From assembly GCF_001954195.1 (NCBI RefSeq), contig NZ_MBES01000069.1:1-64000 (forward strand): a stretch of DNA of 64,000 nucleotides. Reading direction: 5' to 3'. Positions 21,894 to 29,645 of the stretch are shown one piece after another. The notes below the pieces were generated by a model that ran no database searches, was not told the origin of the DNA, and was given only the letters and a program-made list of their open reading frames with translations. A program made the translations under genes and the position numbers. How positions within the stretch are numbered: position 1 is the first letter of the stretch; each line of letters starts with the position of its first letter. Source of the DNA: Mycobacterium sp. IS-1264 (lineage in GTDB: Bacteria; Actinomycetota; Actinomycetes; Mycobacteriales; Mycobacteriaceae).

Positions 21894-23564
21894 CTAGGCG
21901 GACGCCGGGTGCGCCGGCAGCGAGAAGTGTTCCGGCGGCACCGTCGGGCCGCTCGGCGGCTCGGTCGACAGCGGCGTGGTGATGCCGTCCGCGACCTCGG
22001 TGATGTCTCCGGTGAGGCGGTCGAAGTTCAAGGTGCCATGCTGGAAGTTCTGTGTAACCCGCAGGGGCTCTTGGATTTCCGCGCTCGTCGGCAATCCCAG
22101 CGGGCCGCGCTCGAAGCTCAGCGAGGCCCACGCCTCGTAGATCGCGCCGGTGACCGGCTGCGCACCCGTCTCGGGTGACCAGTACATTGCGCCCCTGGCG
22201 AAGGTGGCGTAGCGGGCGTCACCCTCGGCGCTGTCTTCCGGCGACGTCGGCGCGCCGAGAACGCTGTTCATGCCGCCGATGGCCTGCCAGTGCTCGTAGA
22301 TGGCGCCACCCTGCAGCGCCTTGATCAACTCCTCGGGCGGATCGTTGAAATGCGATGCGATGTCCCGGATTTCGTCCATCAGCGCGTAGGCGGCGTTGCC
22401 CGGGCAGTCGGTGTTGCCGACGTCGCGGTGGGTGAAGATGGTGGGCAGCGTCGCGACGGCCCCGGCCGGATAGGTGGTGTAGTGGCTGCCCGCCGACTCG
22501 AGCGCCACGGTGCCTTTGGGGTCGACGTCGTCCAGACCCAGCCGCCAGCCCAGGAGCCGCCCCACGGTCCGCAGCTGCACCGGCGTCGGCGGTACGTCGT
22601 CGAAGTTGCCGATCATGGCCACACCCCAGGTGTTGCGGTTGAATCCGCCGGTGTGGAAGGCCTCGACGGCCTTGGTCAGTCCGCCGGCGCTGCCCTCGAA
22701 CACCTGGCCGTATTTGTCCACCAACGCGTTGTAGGCAATGTCGCACCACCCCAGCGTCTTGCTGTGGTAGGTGTAGATGGCCTTGACGATCCCGGCCGAT
22801 TCCAGCGGCGAGTAGTCGTTGCTGCCCGCGGTGTGGTGGATGACAGCGGCGCGAATCCCGTTGTCGTACTGGGGACTACCGCACCGCAGCGATTCGTCTG
22901 CGCCCCAGTCGGCCCGGCTGATGATGGGGGGTGCCTGCCCCGGCATCACGACCCCGGACGGCGGCGTCCACTGCGTGTGGGCCGGCGCCTGCGGCGGAGA
23001 GATGAGGATCGCGGAGATGTTCTGGCCGAACGGCTGTTCCCTGGACGCCGGCTTGTATCCGAGGTCGTTTGACGCCGGCGGGTCGTTCGGCGGCGGCGGC
23101 CGGGTCACCGCCGCATCGAGGGGGCGGGTGACCGCGATCTGCACCGTGGTGGTGGTGCCGACGAACACCGGATCCGTGCTGCGGGGGCCTTCGGTCGGGC
23201 CGGCCGGCGGCGGCGACCCGGCGGATCCCGCGGCACCGCCGTCGTCGGGCGCGGCGGTCTCGTACTCGGTCTGATACCAAGGCCCCCACGACCCGTCGGG
23301 TCGCTTTGCCCGCACCCGCGTCGAGGTGCCGGCCAGGTCGCCGGTCAGCGCGACCAACGAGAAGGGCTGGTCCTGGCTGACTTCGCGGACCGTGACACCG
23401 GCCCCGAGCCCGATCAGTGGCTGCTCGCTCAGCTGGGTATCGTGGGGCGGGGGCGTGGCGTGGACGCCGCGATCGTGGGTCGCGTCCGCCACCGCCGAGA
23501 CGATGACGACCGTCGCCGCGATGGCGGTGAGCAGCATCGTTGGCGCGCGACTACGAGACGACAC
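21894..23564 (-). CDS. secreted N-acetylmuramoyl-L-alanine amidase/PGRP-like protein with LGFP repeats (Rv3811-like)
   Basis: 556-aa exported protein. N-terminal signal/anchor (about 8-28, APTMLLTAIAATVVIVSAV), a low-complexity region, then an Amidase_2/PGRP domain (about 215-400: ISRADWGADESL, IHHTAGSNDY, FTHRDVGNTDCPGN with the zinc-ligand His/His/Cys pattern). C-terminal LGFP repeats follow (MNSVLGAPTS, RGPLGLPTS), which bind the cell wall in mycolata. Expected to act on peptidoglycan at the envelope. GTG start at 23564. It corresponds to Rv3811. It lies downstream of erp on the same strand, separated by a 177-bp gap holding a long inverted repeat. Confidence 0.88.
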   Translation of the reverse strand: MSSRSRAPTMLLTAIAATVVIVSAVADATHDRGVHATPPPHDTQLSEQPLIGLGAGVTVREVSQDQPFSLVALTGDLAGTSTRVRAKRPDGSWGPWYQTEYETAAPDDGGAAGSAGSPPPAGPTEGPRSTDPVFVGTTTTVQIAVTRPLDAAVTRPPPPNDPPASNDLGYKPASREQPFGQNISAILISPPQAPAHTQWTPPSGVVMPGQAPPIISRADWGADESLRCGSPQYDNGIRAAVIHHTAGSNDYSPLESAGIVKAIYTYHSKTLGWCDIAYNALVDKYGQVFEGSAGGLTKAVEAFHTGGFNRNTWGVAMIGNFDDVPPTPVQLRTVGRLLGWRLGLDDVDPKGTVALESAGSHYTTYPAGAVATLPTIFTHRDVGNTDCPGNAAYALMDEIRDIASHFNDPPEELIKALQGGAIYEHWQAIGGMNSVLGAPTSPEDSAEGDARYATFARGAMYWSPETGAQPVTGAIYEAWASLSFERGPLGLPTSAEIQEPLRVTQNFQHGTLNFDRLTGDITEVADGITTPLSTEPPSGPTVPPEHFSLPAHPASA

Positions 23565-23645
23565 CAGCTGATGTTACGTGTGTGTCTATTGTTATTTGTG
23601 AGGCGACACGAGTGTATGCGTGTGAAACCTCACGAAAACCTGTTC

Positions 23646-23719
23646 GACGGCACCGCAGAGGTGTTGTCGCCGGGCGGGTGGCTAGCTCCCGAATCCGTGC
23701 GTGACTCTGCGGTGCCGTC
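23646..23719. repeat. 15-bp perfect inverted repeat between erp and the amidase gene
   Basis: GACGGCACCGCAGAG at 23646-23660 is the exact reverse complement of CTCTGCGGTGCCGTC at 23705-23719, with a 44-base spacer that itself contains GCTAGC. The position, 22 bp after the erp stop and 82 bp before the amidase start, would suit an intrinsic-type terminator for erp, a structured leader for the amidase, or a mobile palindrome. No U-tract follows. Confidence 0.6.
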
Positions 23720-23741
23720 AGGTGACAGGTCCCCCGAAGCT

Positions 23742-24818
23742 CTAGACCGGAGGCAACGCCGGCGCGGCGGCCGGCAAGGCACCGGCGGCCGCCGGCAGGG
23801 CACCGGCCGCGGCACCCGGCAGGGCACCCGCGGCACCCGGCAGGGCGCTCGCCGCTCCCGGCAGGGCACCCGCCGCACCCGGCAGGGCACTGGCCGCACC
23901 CGGCAGGGCGCCGGCGGCGGCCGCTGGCGCGCCCGCGCCACCGTGGACACCCTGCATGATCGCGGGCATCACCAGGCCCTTGAGCAGGTCGATGGCCTGG
24001 CCGGCGCCCAGCTGGTTGGCGGCCTGCATCACGTCGTTGACGAGCCCGCCACCGCCGCTGCTGCTGCCGCCGCTGGTGCCGGCACCACCGAGGCCGCCCG
24101 TCCCGATCGGCGAGGCGCCGCCCAGTGTCGACGGGTCACCAAGGATCGGGTAGGTGCCGTCGGCGCCCGGGTCCAATCCGGCCGGCGCGGCGCCGATCGG
24201 CACCTCGCTGGGTGTGGTCCCGGTGCCGCCCAGGCCCGGCGCGACTCCAGTCGGGCTGGTCAGACCGGGGTTAGACAGCGCGGGGTTCATCCCCGCGCCC
24301 GGCGTGGTCGGCAGCGCGCCCGGCCCGGTCAGCCCGGGTGTCCCAGGCGTCCCCGGCGTCGTGCCCGGGTTGGCCAGCCCCGGCGTGCCAAAACCCGGCG
24401 CGCCCAGGCCCGGCGTGGTCGGGCTCGGGGTACCCAGGCCCGGGGTACCAACGCCCGGGCTGGTCAGCGCAGGACTGGTCAGCCCAGGACTGGTCAGGCC
24501 GGGACTGGTCAGGCCCGGAGTTCCCAGCCCAGGGCTGGTGAGGCCCGGGCTGGTCAGGCCGGTGGTGGTGCCGCTGTTACCGCTCAACGCGGGCACCGGC
24601 GGCAGGTTGATCCCGAACTGCGACAGGCCCTGCGACAGCGCGCCCATCAGCTCGCTGGGCAGGTCGCTCATGACCGCCGCTTGCTTGAATTCGCGGTGTT
24701 CGGGTTTGCTGCCCGCCGTCGATTCGTAAACCAGGAAGTATGCGCAAGGACTCGCGACTGCCAGGGCGGCGACCGCGCTCATGGCTGTCGAGAGCTTGCG
24801 TCGGCGTCGGTTCGGCAC
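23742..24818 (-). CDS. erp: exported repetitive protein Erp (PirG)
   Basis: 358-aa cell-surface virulence-associated protein of mycobacteria. An N-terminal basic region and signal sequence (LSTAMSAVAALAVASPCAYFLVY) precede the conserved Erp segment (SDLPSELMGALSQGLSQFGI). Then comes a repeat region of degenerate PGLTSP/PGLGTP pentapeptides (about 84-200), a conserved linker with a hydrophobic GQAIDLLKGLVMPAIMQGV, and a C-terminal ALPGAAG/S tandem tract. M. tuberculosis Erp is 284 aa, so the repeats are expanded here. GTG start at 24818. Divergent from glf with a 219-bp gap. Repeat number varies between species and is not catalytic; the protein is structural or adhesive by established knowledge. 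Confidence 0.93.
   Translation of the reverse strand: MPNRRRRKLSTAMSAVAALAVASPCAYFLVYESTAGSKPEHREFKQAAVMSDLPSELMGALSQGLSQFGINLPPVPALSGNSGTTTGLTSPGLTSPGLGTPGLTSPGLTSPGLTSPALTSPGVGTPGLGTPSPTTPGLGAPGFGTPGLANPGTTPGTPGTPGLTGPGALPTTPGAGMNPALSNPGLTSPTGVAPGLGGTGTTPSEVPIGAAPAGLDPGADGTYPILGDPSTLGGASPIGTGGLGGAGTSGGSSSGGGGLVNDVMQAANQLGAGQAIDLLKGLVMPAIMQGVHGGAGAPAAAAGALPGAASALPGAAGALPGAASALPGAAGALPGAAAGALPAAAGALPAAAPALPPV
23745..23950. repeat. tandem ALPGAAG/S repeat tract in erp 3' end
   Basis: About 21-base imperfect tandem units encode ALPGAAG, ALPGAAS and ALPAAAG near the Erp C-terminus. On the + strand they read as repeating ggcagggc/ccggcagg blocks. They are coding repeats; spacing and lack of unique spacers exclude a CRISPR. 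Confidence 0.8.
24236..24560. repeat. tandem PGLTS/PGLGT pentapeptide repeat region of erp
   Basis: Fifteen-base degenerate units encode PGLTS, PGLGT, PGVGT, PGFGT and related pentapeptides, the hallmark central repeats of Erp. Several copies are near-identical at the DNA level around 24450-24560, so length variation by slippage or recombination is likely. Confidence 0.85.
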
Positions 24819-25037
24819 GGAAGTCTCCTCAATCTGGACTATGTATTTCCTCGGCGTGTGCTGCCTGTCCTATCCGGCATGAACCACACAGAGTCGATGG
24901 TACGAGTGAGATTGCTGTGACTAGAGTGGTGATATTGAATCGTGAGGCAATTGCGACCTCGGCCGTAACCTCCCGCCGCGATTTCAGGGCGTCGCCGAAT
25001 CGGGATACGCGGCGGGGTCAGATACCCTAGGCAACCG

Positions 25038-26228
25038 ATGACAGCTCGCTTTGACCTCTTCGTCGTCGGCTCTGGATTCTTCGGCCTGACCGTTGCCGAG
25101 CGCGTGGCTACCCAACTCGGCAAGCGCGTGCTGGTCGTAGAACGGCGTCCGCACATCGGCGGCAACGCGTATTCCGAGGCCGAGCCCCAGACGGGTATCG
25201 AGGTCCACAAGTACGGTGCGCACCTGTTCCACACCTCTAATAAGAGGGTCTGGGACTACGTGCGCCAGTTCACCGACTTCACCGACTACCGGCATCGCGT
25301 GTTCGCGATGCACAACGGGCAGGCATACCAGTTCCCGATGGGGCTGGGCCTGGTGTCGCAGTTCTTCGGCAAGTACTTCACGCCCGCCGAGGCGCGGCAG
25401 CTCATCGCCGAACAAGCCGCCGAGATCGACACCGCGGACGCGCAGAACCTGGAGGAGAAGGCGATCTCGCTGATCGGCCGGCCCCTCTACGAGGCGTTCG
25501 TCAAGGGATACACGGCCAAGCAGTGGCAGACCGACCCCAAGGAGTTGCCCGCGGCCAACATCACCCGGCTGCCGGTCCGCTACACCTTCGACAACCGCTA
25601 CTTCAGCGACACCTACGAGGGGCTGCCGGTCGACGGCTACACCGCCTGGTTGCAGAACATGGCCGCCGACGACCGCATCGAGGTCAGGCTGGACACCGAC
25701 TGGTTCGACGTCCGGGATCAACTGCGCCGGGAATCCCCGTCGGCCCCGGTCGTCTACACCGGCCCGCTGGACCGCTACTTCGACTACTCCGAAGGCCGGC
25801 TGGGTTGGCGCACACTGGACTTCGAAGTGGAAGTGTTACCCACGGGCGATTTCCAGGGGACGTCGGTGATGAACTACAACGATCTCGACGTGCCGTACAC
25901 CCGCATCCACGAGTTCCGGCACTTCCACCCCGAGCGGGACTACCCGTCCGACAAGACCGTGATCATGCGGGAGTACTCCCGGTTCGCCGAGGACGACGAC
26001 GAGCCCTACTATCCGATCAATACCGAGTCCGACCGCGCCTTGCTGGCCGCCTATCGGGAGCGGGCGAAATCCGAAACCGCGTCGTCGAAGGTGTTGTTCG
26101 GCGGCCGGCTGGGCACCTATCAGTATCTGGATATGCACATGGCCATTGCCAGCGCACTGAACATGTACGACAACGTCCTCGCGCCGCACCTGCGAGATGG
26201 CAAAGCTCTAGTGGGGGAGAGCGCCTGA
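25038..26228 (+). CDS. glf: UDP-galactopyranose mutase Glf
   Basis: 396-aa flavoenzyme interconverting UDP-galactopyranose and UDP-galactofuranose, donor for the mycobacterial galactan. N-terminal FAD fold VVGSGFFGLTVAERVA, then RRPHIGGNAYSE. GLGLVSQFFGKYFTP and GYTAKQWQTDPKELPA match Glf active-site regions, followed by the conserved VVYTGPLDRYFDYSEG and NYNDLDVPYTRIHEF, and a C-terminal FGGRLGTYQYLDMH. Essential in mycobacteria. The start ATG is near a -10-like TACCCT at 25023, suggesting a very short leader. Its stop overlaps the glfT2 start (TGATG), so the galactan genes are coupled. Confidence 0.97.
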   Translation: MTARFDLFVVGSGFFGLTVAERVATQLGKRVLVVERRPHIGGNAYSEAEPQTGIEVHKYGAHLFHTSNKRVWDYVRQFTDFTDYRHRVFAMHNGQAYQFPMGLGLVSQFFGKYFTPAEARQLIAEQAAEIDTADAQNLEEKAISLIGRPLYEAFVKGYTAKQWQTDPKELPAANITRLPVRYTFDNRYFSDTYEGLPVDGYTAWLQNMAADDRIEVRLDTDWFDVRDQLRRESPSAPVVYTGPLDRYFDYSEGRLGWRTLDFEVEVLPTGDFQGTSVMNYNDLDVPYTRIHEFRHFHPERDYPSDKTVIMREYSRFAEDDDEPYYPINTESDRALLAAYRERAKSETASSKVLFGGRLGTYQYLDMHMAIASALNMYDNVLAPHLRDGKALVGESA

Positions 26229-28114
26229 TGACCGCCGTGAGCCTGCTGTCCCGAATCATCCTGCCGCGTCCGGGTGAGCCCCTCGACGTGCGGAAGCTCT
26301 ACCTGGAGGAGTCGAAGACCAACTCGCGGCGCGCGCACGCCACGAGCCGCACCTCGCTGGAGATCGCCAAAGAGTCCGAGGTGTCGTTCGCGACGTATTT
26401 CAACGCGTTCCCGGCCAGCTACTGGCGCCGCTGGTCGATCTGCACGTCGGTGGTGCTGCGCGTCGAGCTGGCCGGAACCGGGCGCGTCGACGTGTACCGG
26501 ACGAAGGCCACCGGCGTGCGAATCTCGGTGGAGGGTCGCCAGTTCGCCGGCACCGCCGAGCAGCCCGCCGTCGTCGAGATCGAGGTGCCGCTCAAGCCGT
26601 TCGAGGACGGCGGCTGGATCTGGTTTGACATCACCACCGACACCAACGTCACCCTGCTCAGCGGTGGCTGGTATGCCACCGAGCCCGCGCCGGGCACGGC
26701 CAACGTCGCCGTCGGCATCCCGACGTTCAACCGCCCCGCCGACTGCACCAATGCGCTGGCCGCGCTCACCGCGGATCCGTTGGTGGACGAGGTGATTGGC
26801 GCGGTGATCGTGCCGGATCAGGGTGTGCGCAAGGTCCGAGATCACCCGGACTTCCCCGCCGCGGCCGCCCGGCTGGGCGATCGGCTGTCGATCCACGACC
26901 AGCCCAACCTCGGCGGGTCCGGTGGATACAGCCGGGTGATGTACGAGGCACTGAAAAACACCGACTGCCAACAGATTCTGTTCATGGACGACGACATCCG
27001 CATCGAGCCAGACTCGATCCTGCGAGTGTTGGCCATGCACCGATTCGCCAAGAGCCCGATGCTGGTGGGCGGCCAGATGCTCAACCTGCAGGAGCCGTCG
27101 CATCTGCACATCATGGGCGAGGTGGTGGACCCGTCGAACTTCATGTGGACCGCGGCGCCGCACACCGAATACGACCACGATTTCGCCGAAAATCCGTTGA
27201 ACGACAACAACCCTCGCAGCAAGCTGCTGCACCGTCGCATCGACGTGGACTACAACGGCTGGTGGACGTGCATGATCCCGCGGCAGGTCGCCGAGGAGCT
27301 GGGCCAGCCGCTGCCGCTGTTCATCAAGTGGGACGACGCCGACTACGGCCTGCGGGCCGCCGAGCACGGATACCCGACGGTGACGCTGCCCGGGGCGGCG
27401 ATCTGGCACATGGCCTGGAGCGACAAGGACGACGCCATCGACTGGCAGGCCTACTTCCATCTGCGCAACCGGCTCGTCGTCGCGGCGATGCACTGGGACG
27501 GCGACGTCACCGGCCTGGTGCGCAGCCACCTGAAGGCAACGCTGAAACACCTTGCCTGCCTTGAATATTCGACGGTCGCAATCCAGAACAAGGCGATCGA
27601 CGACTTCCTGGCCGGCCCCGAGCACATCTTCTCGATCCTGGAATCGGCGCTGCCCGAGGTGCATCGGATGCGCAAGGAGTTCCCGGATGCCGTCGTCCTG
27701 CCGGCGGCCAGCGAGCTGCCGCAGCCGATGCACCAGAGCAAGGCGATGAATCCGCCGGTGAACCCGCTGTCGATCGGTTACCGGTTGGCCCGCGGGATCC
27801 TGCACAACGCGACCAAGGCCGACCCGGCGGCCCATCAGCGTCCGGAGTACAACGTGCCAACGCAGGACGCGCGCTGGTTCCGGCTGTGCACGGTCGACGG
27901 GGTGACCGTCACGACGGCTGACGGGTGCGGTGTCGTCTATCGACAGCGCAACCGACGCAAGATGTTTTCGTTGCTGTTCAAATCGCTGCGCCGCCAGCGG
28001 CTGCTGTTGAGCCGGTTCGACGAGATGCGCCGGGTGTACCGCGGCGCGCTTCCGGTTCTGTCCAGCAAGCAGAAGTGGGAGACGGCGTTGCTGCCAGCAG
28101 CGGACAATGGCTGA
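26228..28114 (+). CDS. glfT2: galactofuranosyltransferase GlfT2
   Basis: 628-aa bifunctional processive glycosyltransferase that builds the galactan with alternating beta-(1-5)/(1-6) linkages from UDP-Galf. An N-terminal beta-barrel domain (about 1-150) precedes a GT-A domain. It has the metal-binding DDD triad in FMDDDIRIE at 254-256, IKWDDADYGLRAAEHG with the catalytic base Asp, and IWHMAWSDKDD with the metal His; the C-terminal part is helical (tetramer interface). Slightly shorter than M. tuberculosis GlfT2 (637). Overlaps both glf and the following phosphatase gene, forming a tightly coupled unit. Confidence 0.97.
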   Translation: MTAVSLLSRIILPRPGEPLDVRKLYLEESKTNSRRAHATSRTSLEIAKESEVSFATYFNAFPASYWRRWSICTSVVLRVELAGTGRVDVYRTKATGVRISVEGRQFAGTAEQPAVVEIEVPLKPFEDGGWIWFDITTDTNVTLLSGGWYATEPAPGTANVAVGIPTFNRPADCTNALAALTADPLVDEVIGAVIVPDQGVRKVRDHPDFPAAAARLGDRLSIHDQPNLGGSGGYSRVMYEALKNTDCQQILFMDDDIRIEPDSILRVLAMHRFAKSPMLVGGQMLNLQEPSHLHIMGEVVDPSNFMWTAAPHTEYDHDFAENPLNDNNPRSKLLHRRIDVDYNGWWTCMIPRQVAEELGQPLPLFIKWDDADYGLRAAEHGYPTVTLPGAAIWHMAWSDKDDAIDWQAYFHLRNRLVVAAMHWDGDVTGLVRSHLKATLKHLACLEYSTVAIQNKAIDDFLAGPEHIFSILESALPEVHRMRKEFPDAVVLPAASELPQPMHQSKAMNPPVNPLSIGYRLARGILHNATKADPAAHQRPEYNVPTQDARWFRLCTVDGVTVTTADGCGVVYRQRNRRKMFSLLFKSLRRQRLLLSRFDEMRRVYRGALPVLSSKQKWETALLPAADNG

Positions 28115-28652
28115 AATCCCTCTTCCGGGGCCGCCGCGCGGCGAAGTCGCCGCGATGGTCGCCGTCCAGGCGGCGCTGGCCGACCGCCCGGGGGTGCTGA
28201 CCACGGCGCGCGGGCTGTCGCACTTCGGCGAGCACAGCATCGGCTGGGTGGCCGTGTCGCTGCTCGGTGCGCTGCTGGTGCCGCGGCAGCGCCGAGACTG
28301 GCTGGTGGCCGGGGCCGGCGCGTTCGTCGCGCACGCGGCCGCGGTGTTGATCAAGCGCGTGGTGCGGCGGCAGCGACCGAACCATCCGGCCGTCGCGGTG
28401 AACGTCGGCACGCCGAGCCGGCTGAGCTTCCCGTCGGCGCACGCCACCTCCACCACCGCCGCCGCGATCCTGATGGCCCGCACGACCGGGCTGCCCCTGC
28501 CCGTGTTGCTCGTCCCGCCGATGGCCCTGTCGCGGATACTGCTGGGGGTGCACTATCCCAGCGACGTGGCCTTCGGCATCGCGCTCGGCGCCGGCGTCGC
28601 GGAGATCGCACGCAGCAGCGGCGAGAGGTTGCGAAAGAGGGTCGCCAAATGA
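28107..28652 (+). CDS. PAP2-family phosphatase (Rv3807c-like, decaprenylphosphoryl-5-phosphoribose phosphatase)
   Basis: 181-aa membrane phosphatase of the PAP2 superfamily. The three signature motifs are present: KRVVRRQRP (KX6RP), PSAHATS (PSGH-like) and SRILLGVHYPSD (SRX5HX3D). In this locus it dephosphorylates decaprenylphosphoryl-5-phosphoribose, the UbiA product, as inferred from family work and gene order. It overlaps the glfT2 stop by 8 bp, and its stop overlaps the ubiA start (ATGA). The N-terminus is about 16 residues longer than I recall for M. tuberculosis; later starts are possible. Confidence 0.88.
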   Translation: MAEIPLPGPPRGEVAAMVAVQAALADRPGVLTTARGLSHFGEHSIGWVAVSLLGALLVPRQRRDWLVAGAGAFVAHAAAVLIKRVVRRQRPNHPAVAVNVGTPSRLSFPSAHATSTTAAAILMARTTGLPLPVLLVPPMALSRILLGVHYPSDVAFGIALGAGVAEIARSSGERLRKRVAK

Positions 28653-29557
28653 GTGAAGACGTGGTGGTCGGGCCGCCGGCAAACCTGATCGTCGGCGTGG
28701 TCAAGGCGATCCGCCCGCGGCAATGGGTGAAGAACGTGCTGGTGCTGGCCGCTCCGCTGAGCGCGGCCGGCCGCGGCCACCGGTACGAGTACGGCCAGCT
28801 GGGCATCCAGGTGGCGGTGGCCTTCGTGGTGTTCAGTCTGGCGGCCTCGTCGATATACCTGATCAACGACGTCCGCGACGTCGAGGCCGACCGCGAACAC
28901 CCCACCAAGCGGTTCCGTCCGATCGCCGCCGGCGTGGTGCCCGAATGGCTGGCCTACGTCCTGGCCGCGTTCCTGGGTGTGGCCTCCCTGGCTATTGCGT
29001 GGTGGCTGACGCCGAACCTCGCGGTGGTGATGGCGGTGTACATCGCCATGCAGCTGGGCTACTGCTTCGGCCTCAAACACCAAGCGGTGATGGACATTTG
29101 CATCGTGTCGTCGGCGTATCTGCTGCGGGCCATTGCGGGCGGGGCGGCCACCGACACCCGGCTGTCGCAATGGTTCTTGCTGGTGGCGGCCTTCGCGTCG
29201 CTGTTCATGGTGGCCGGCAAGCGGTACGCCGAGCTGCAACTGGCCGAGCGCACCGGCGCGTCGATCCGCAAGGCGCTGGAAAGCTACACCAGCACCTACC
29301 TGCGGTTCGTCTGGACGATGTCGGCCACCGCGGTGGTGATGTGCTACGGGCTGTGGGCGTTCGAGCGCGACCACGGGTCCGCGCGCTGGTTCACGGTGTC
29401 CATGGTCCCGTTCACCATCGCGATCCTGCGCTACGCGGTCGACGTCGACGGCGGGCTGGCCGGGGAGCCGGAAGACATCGCGCTGCGTGACCGGGTGCTG
29501 CAGCTGTTGGCCCTGGCCTGGATCGCGACGGTCGGAGCCGCGGTTGCCTTCGGCTAG
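28649..29557 (+). CDS. ubiA: decaprenyl-phosphate phosphoribosyltransferase UbiA
   Basis: 302-aa polytopic membrane prenyltransferase-superfamily enzyme. It transfers 5-phosphoribosyl from PRPP to decaprenyl phosphate, the first step toward decaprenylphosphoryl-arabinose. The Asp-rich metal motif NDVRDVEADREHP (N73, D74, D77, D81) and a basic RPRQWVKN near the N-terminus are characteristic; about nine hydrophobic segments follow. ubiA mutations contribute to high-level ethambutol resistance in M. tuberculosis; I saw nothing unusual here. ATGA overlap with the PAP2 phosphatase gene that acts on its product. Confidence 0.95.
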   Translation: MSEDVVVGPPANLIVGVVKAIRPRQWVKNVLVLAAPLSAAGRGHRYEYGQLGIQVAVAFVVFSLAASSIYLINDVRDVEADREHPTKRFRPIAAGVVPEWLAYVLAAFLGVASLAIAWWLTPNLAVVMAVYIAMQLGYCFGLKHQAVMDICIVSSAYLLRAIAGGAATDTRLSQWFLLVAAFASLFMVAGKRYAELQLAERTGASIRKALESYTSTYLRFVWTMSATAVVMCYGLWAFERDHGSARWFTVSMVPFTIAILRYAVDVDGGLAGEPEDIALRDRVLQLLALAWIATVGAAVAFG

Positions 29558-29645
29558 CCCCGGTCTGGAGGCCATCAAGCGTGAAGTGATGCGCCGCCGG
29601 GCGGCGGTCAGGCGGGTCGGCCGGCCGGTGTTCGCGTACGCCACC

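Noticed and set aside
23742..24560. Regular direct repeats that might look like a CRISPR array
   Set aside because: Units are 15 or 21 bp, contiguous, degenerate and in frame, encoding Erp pentapeptide and heptapeptide repeats; no unique spacers.
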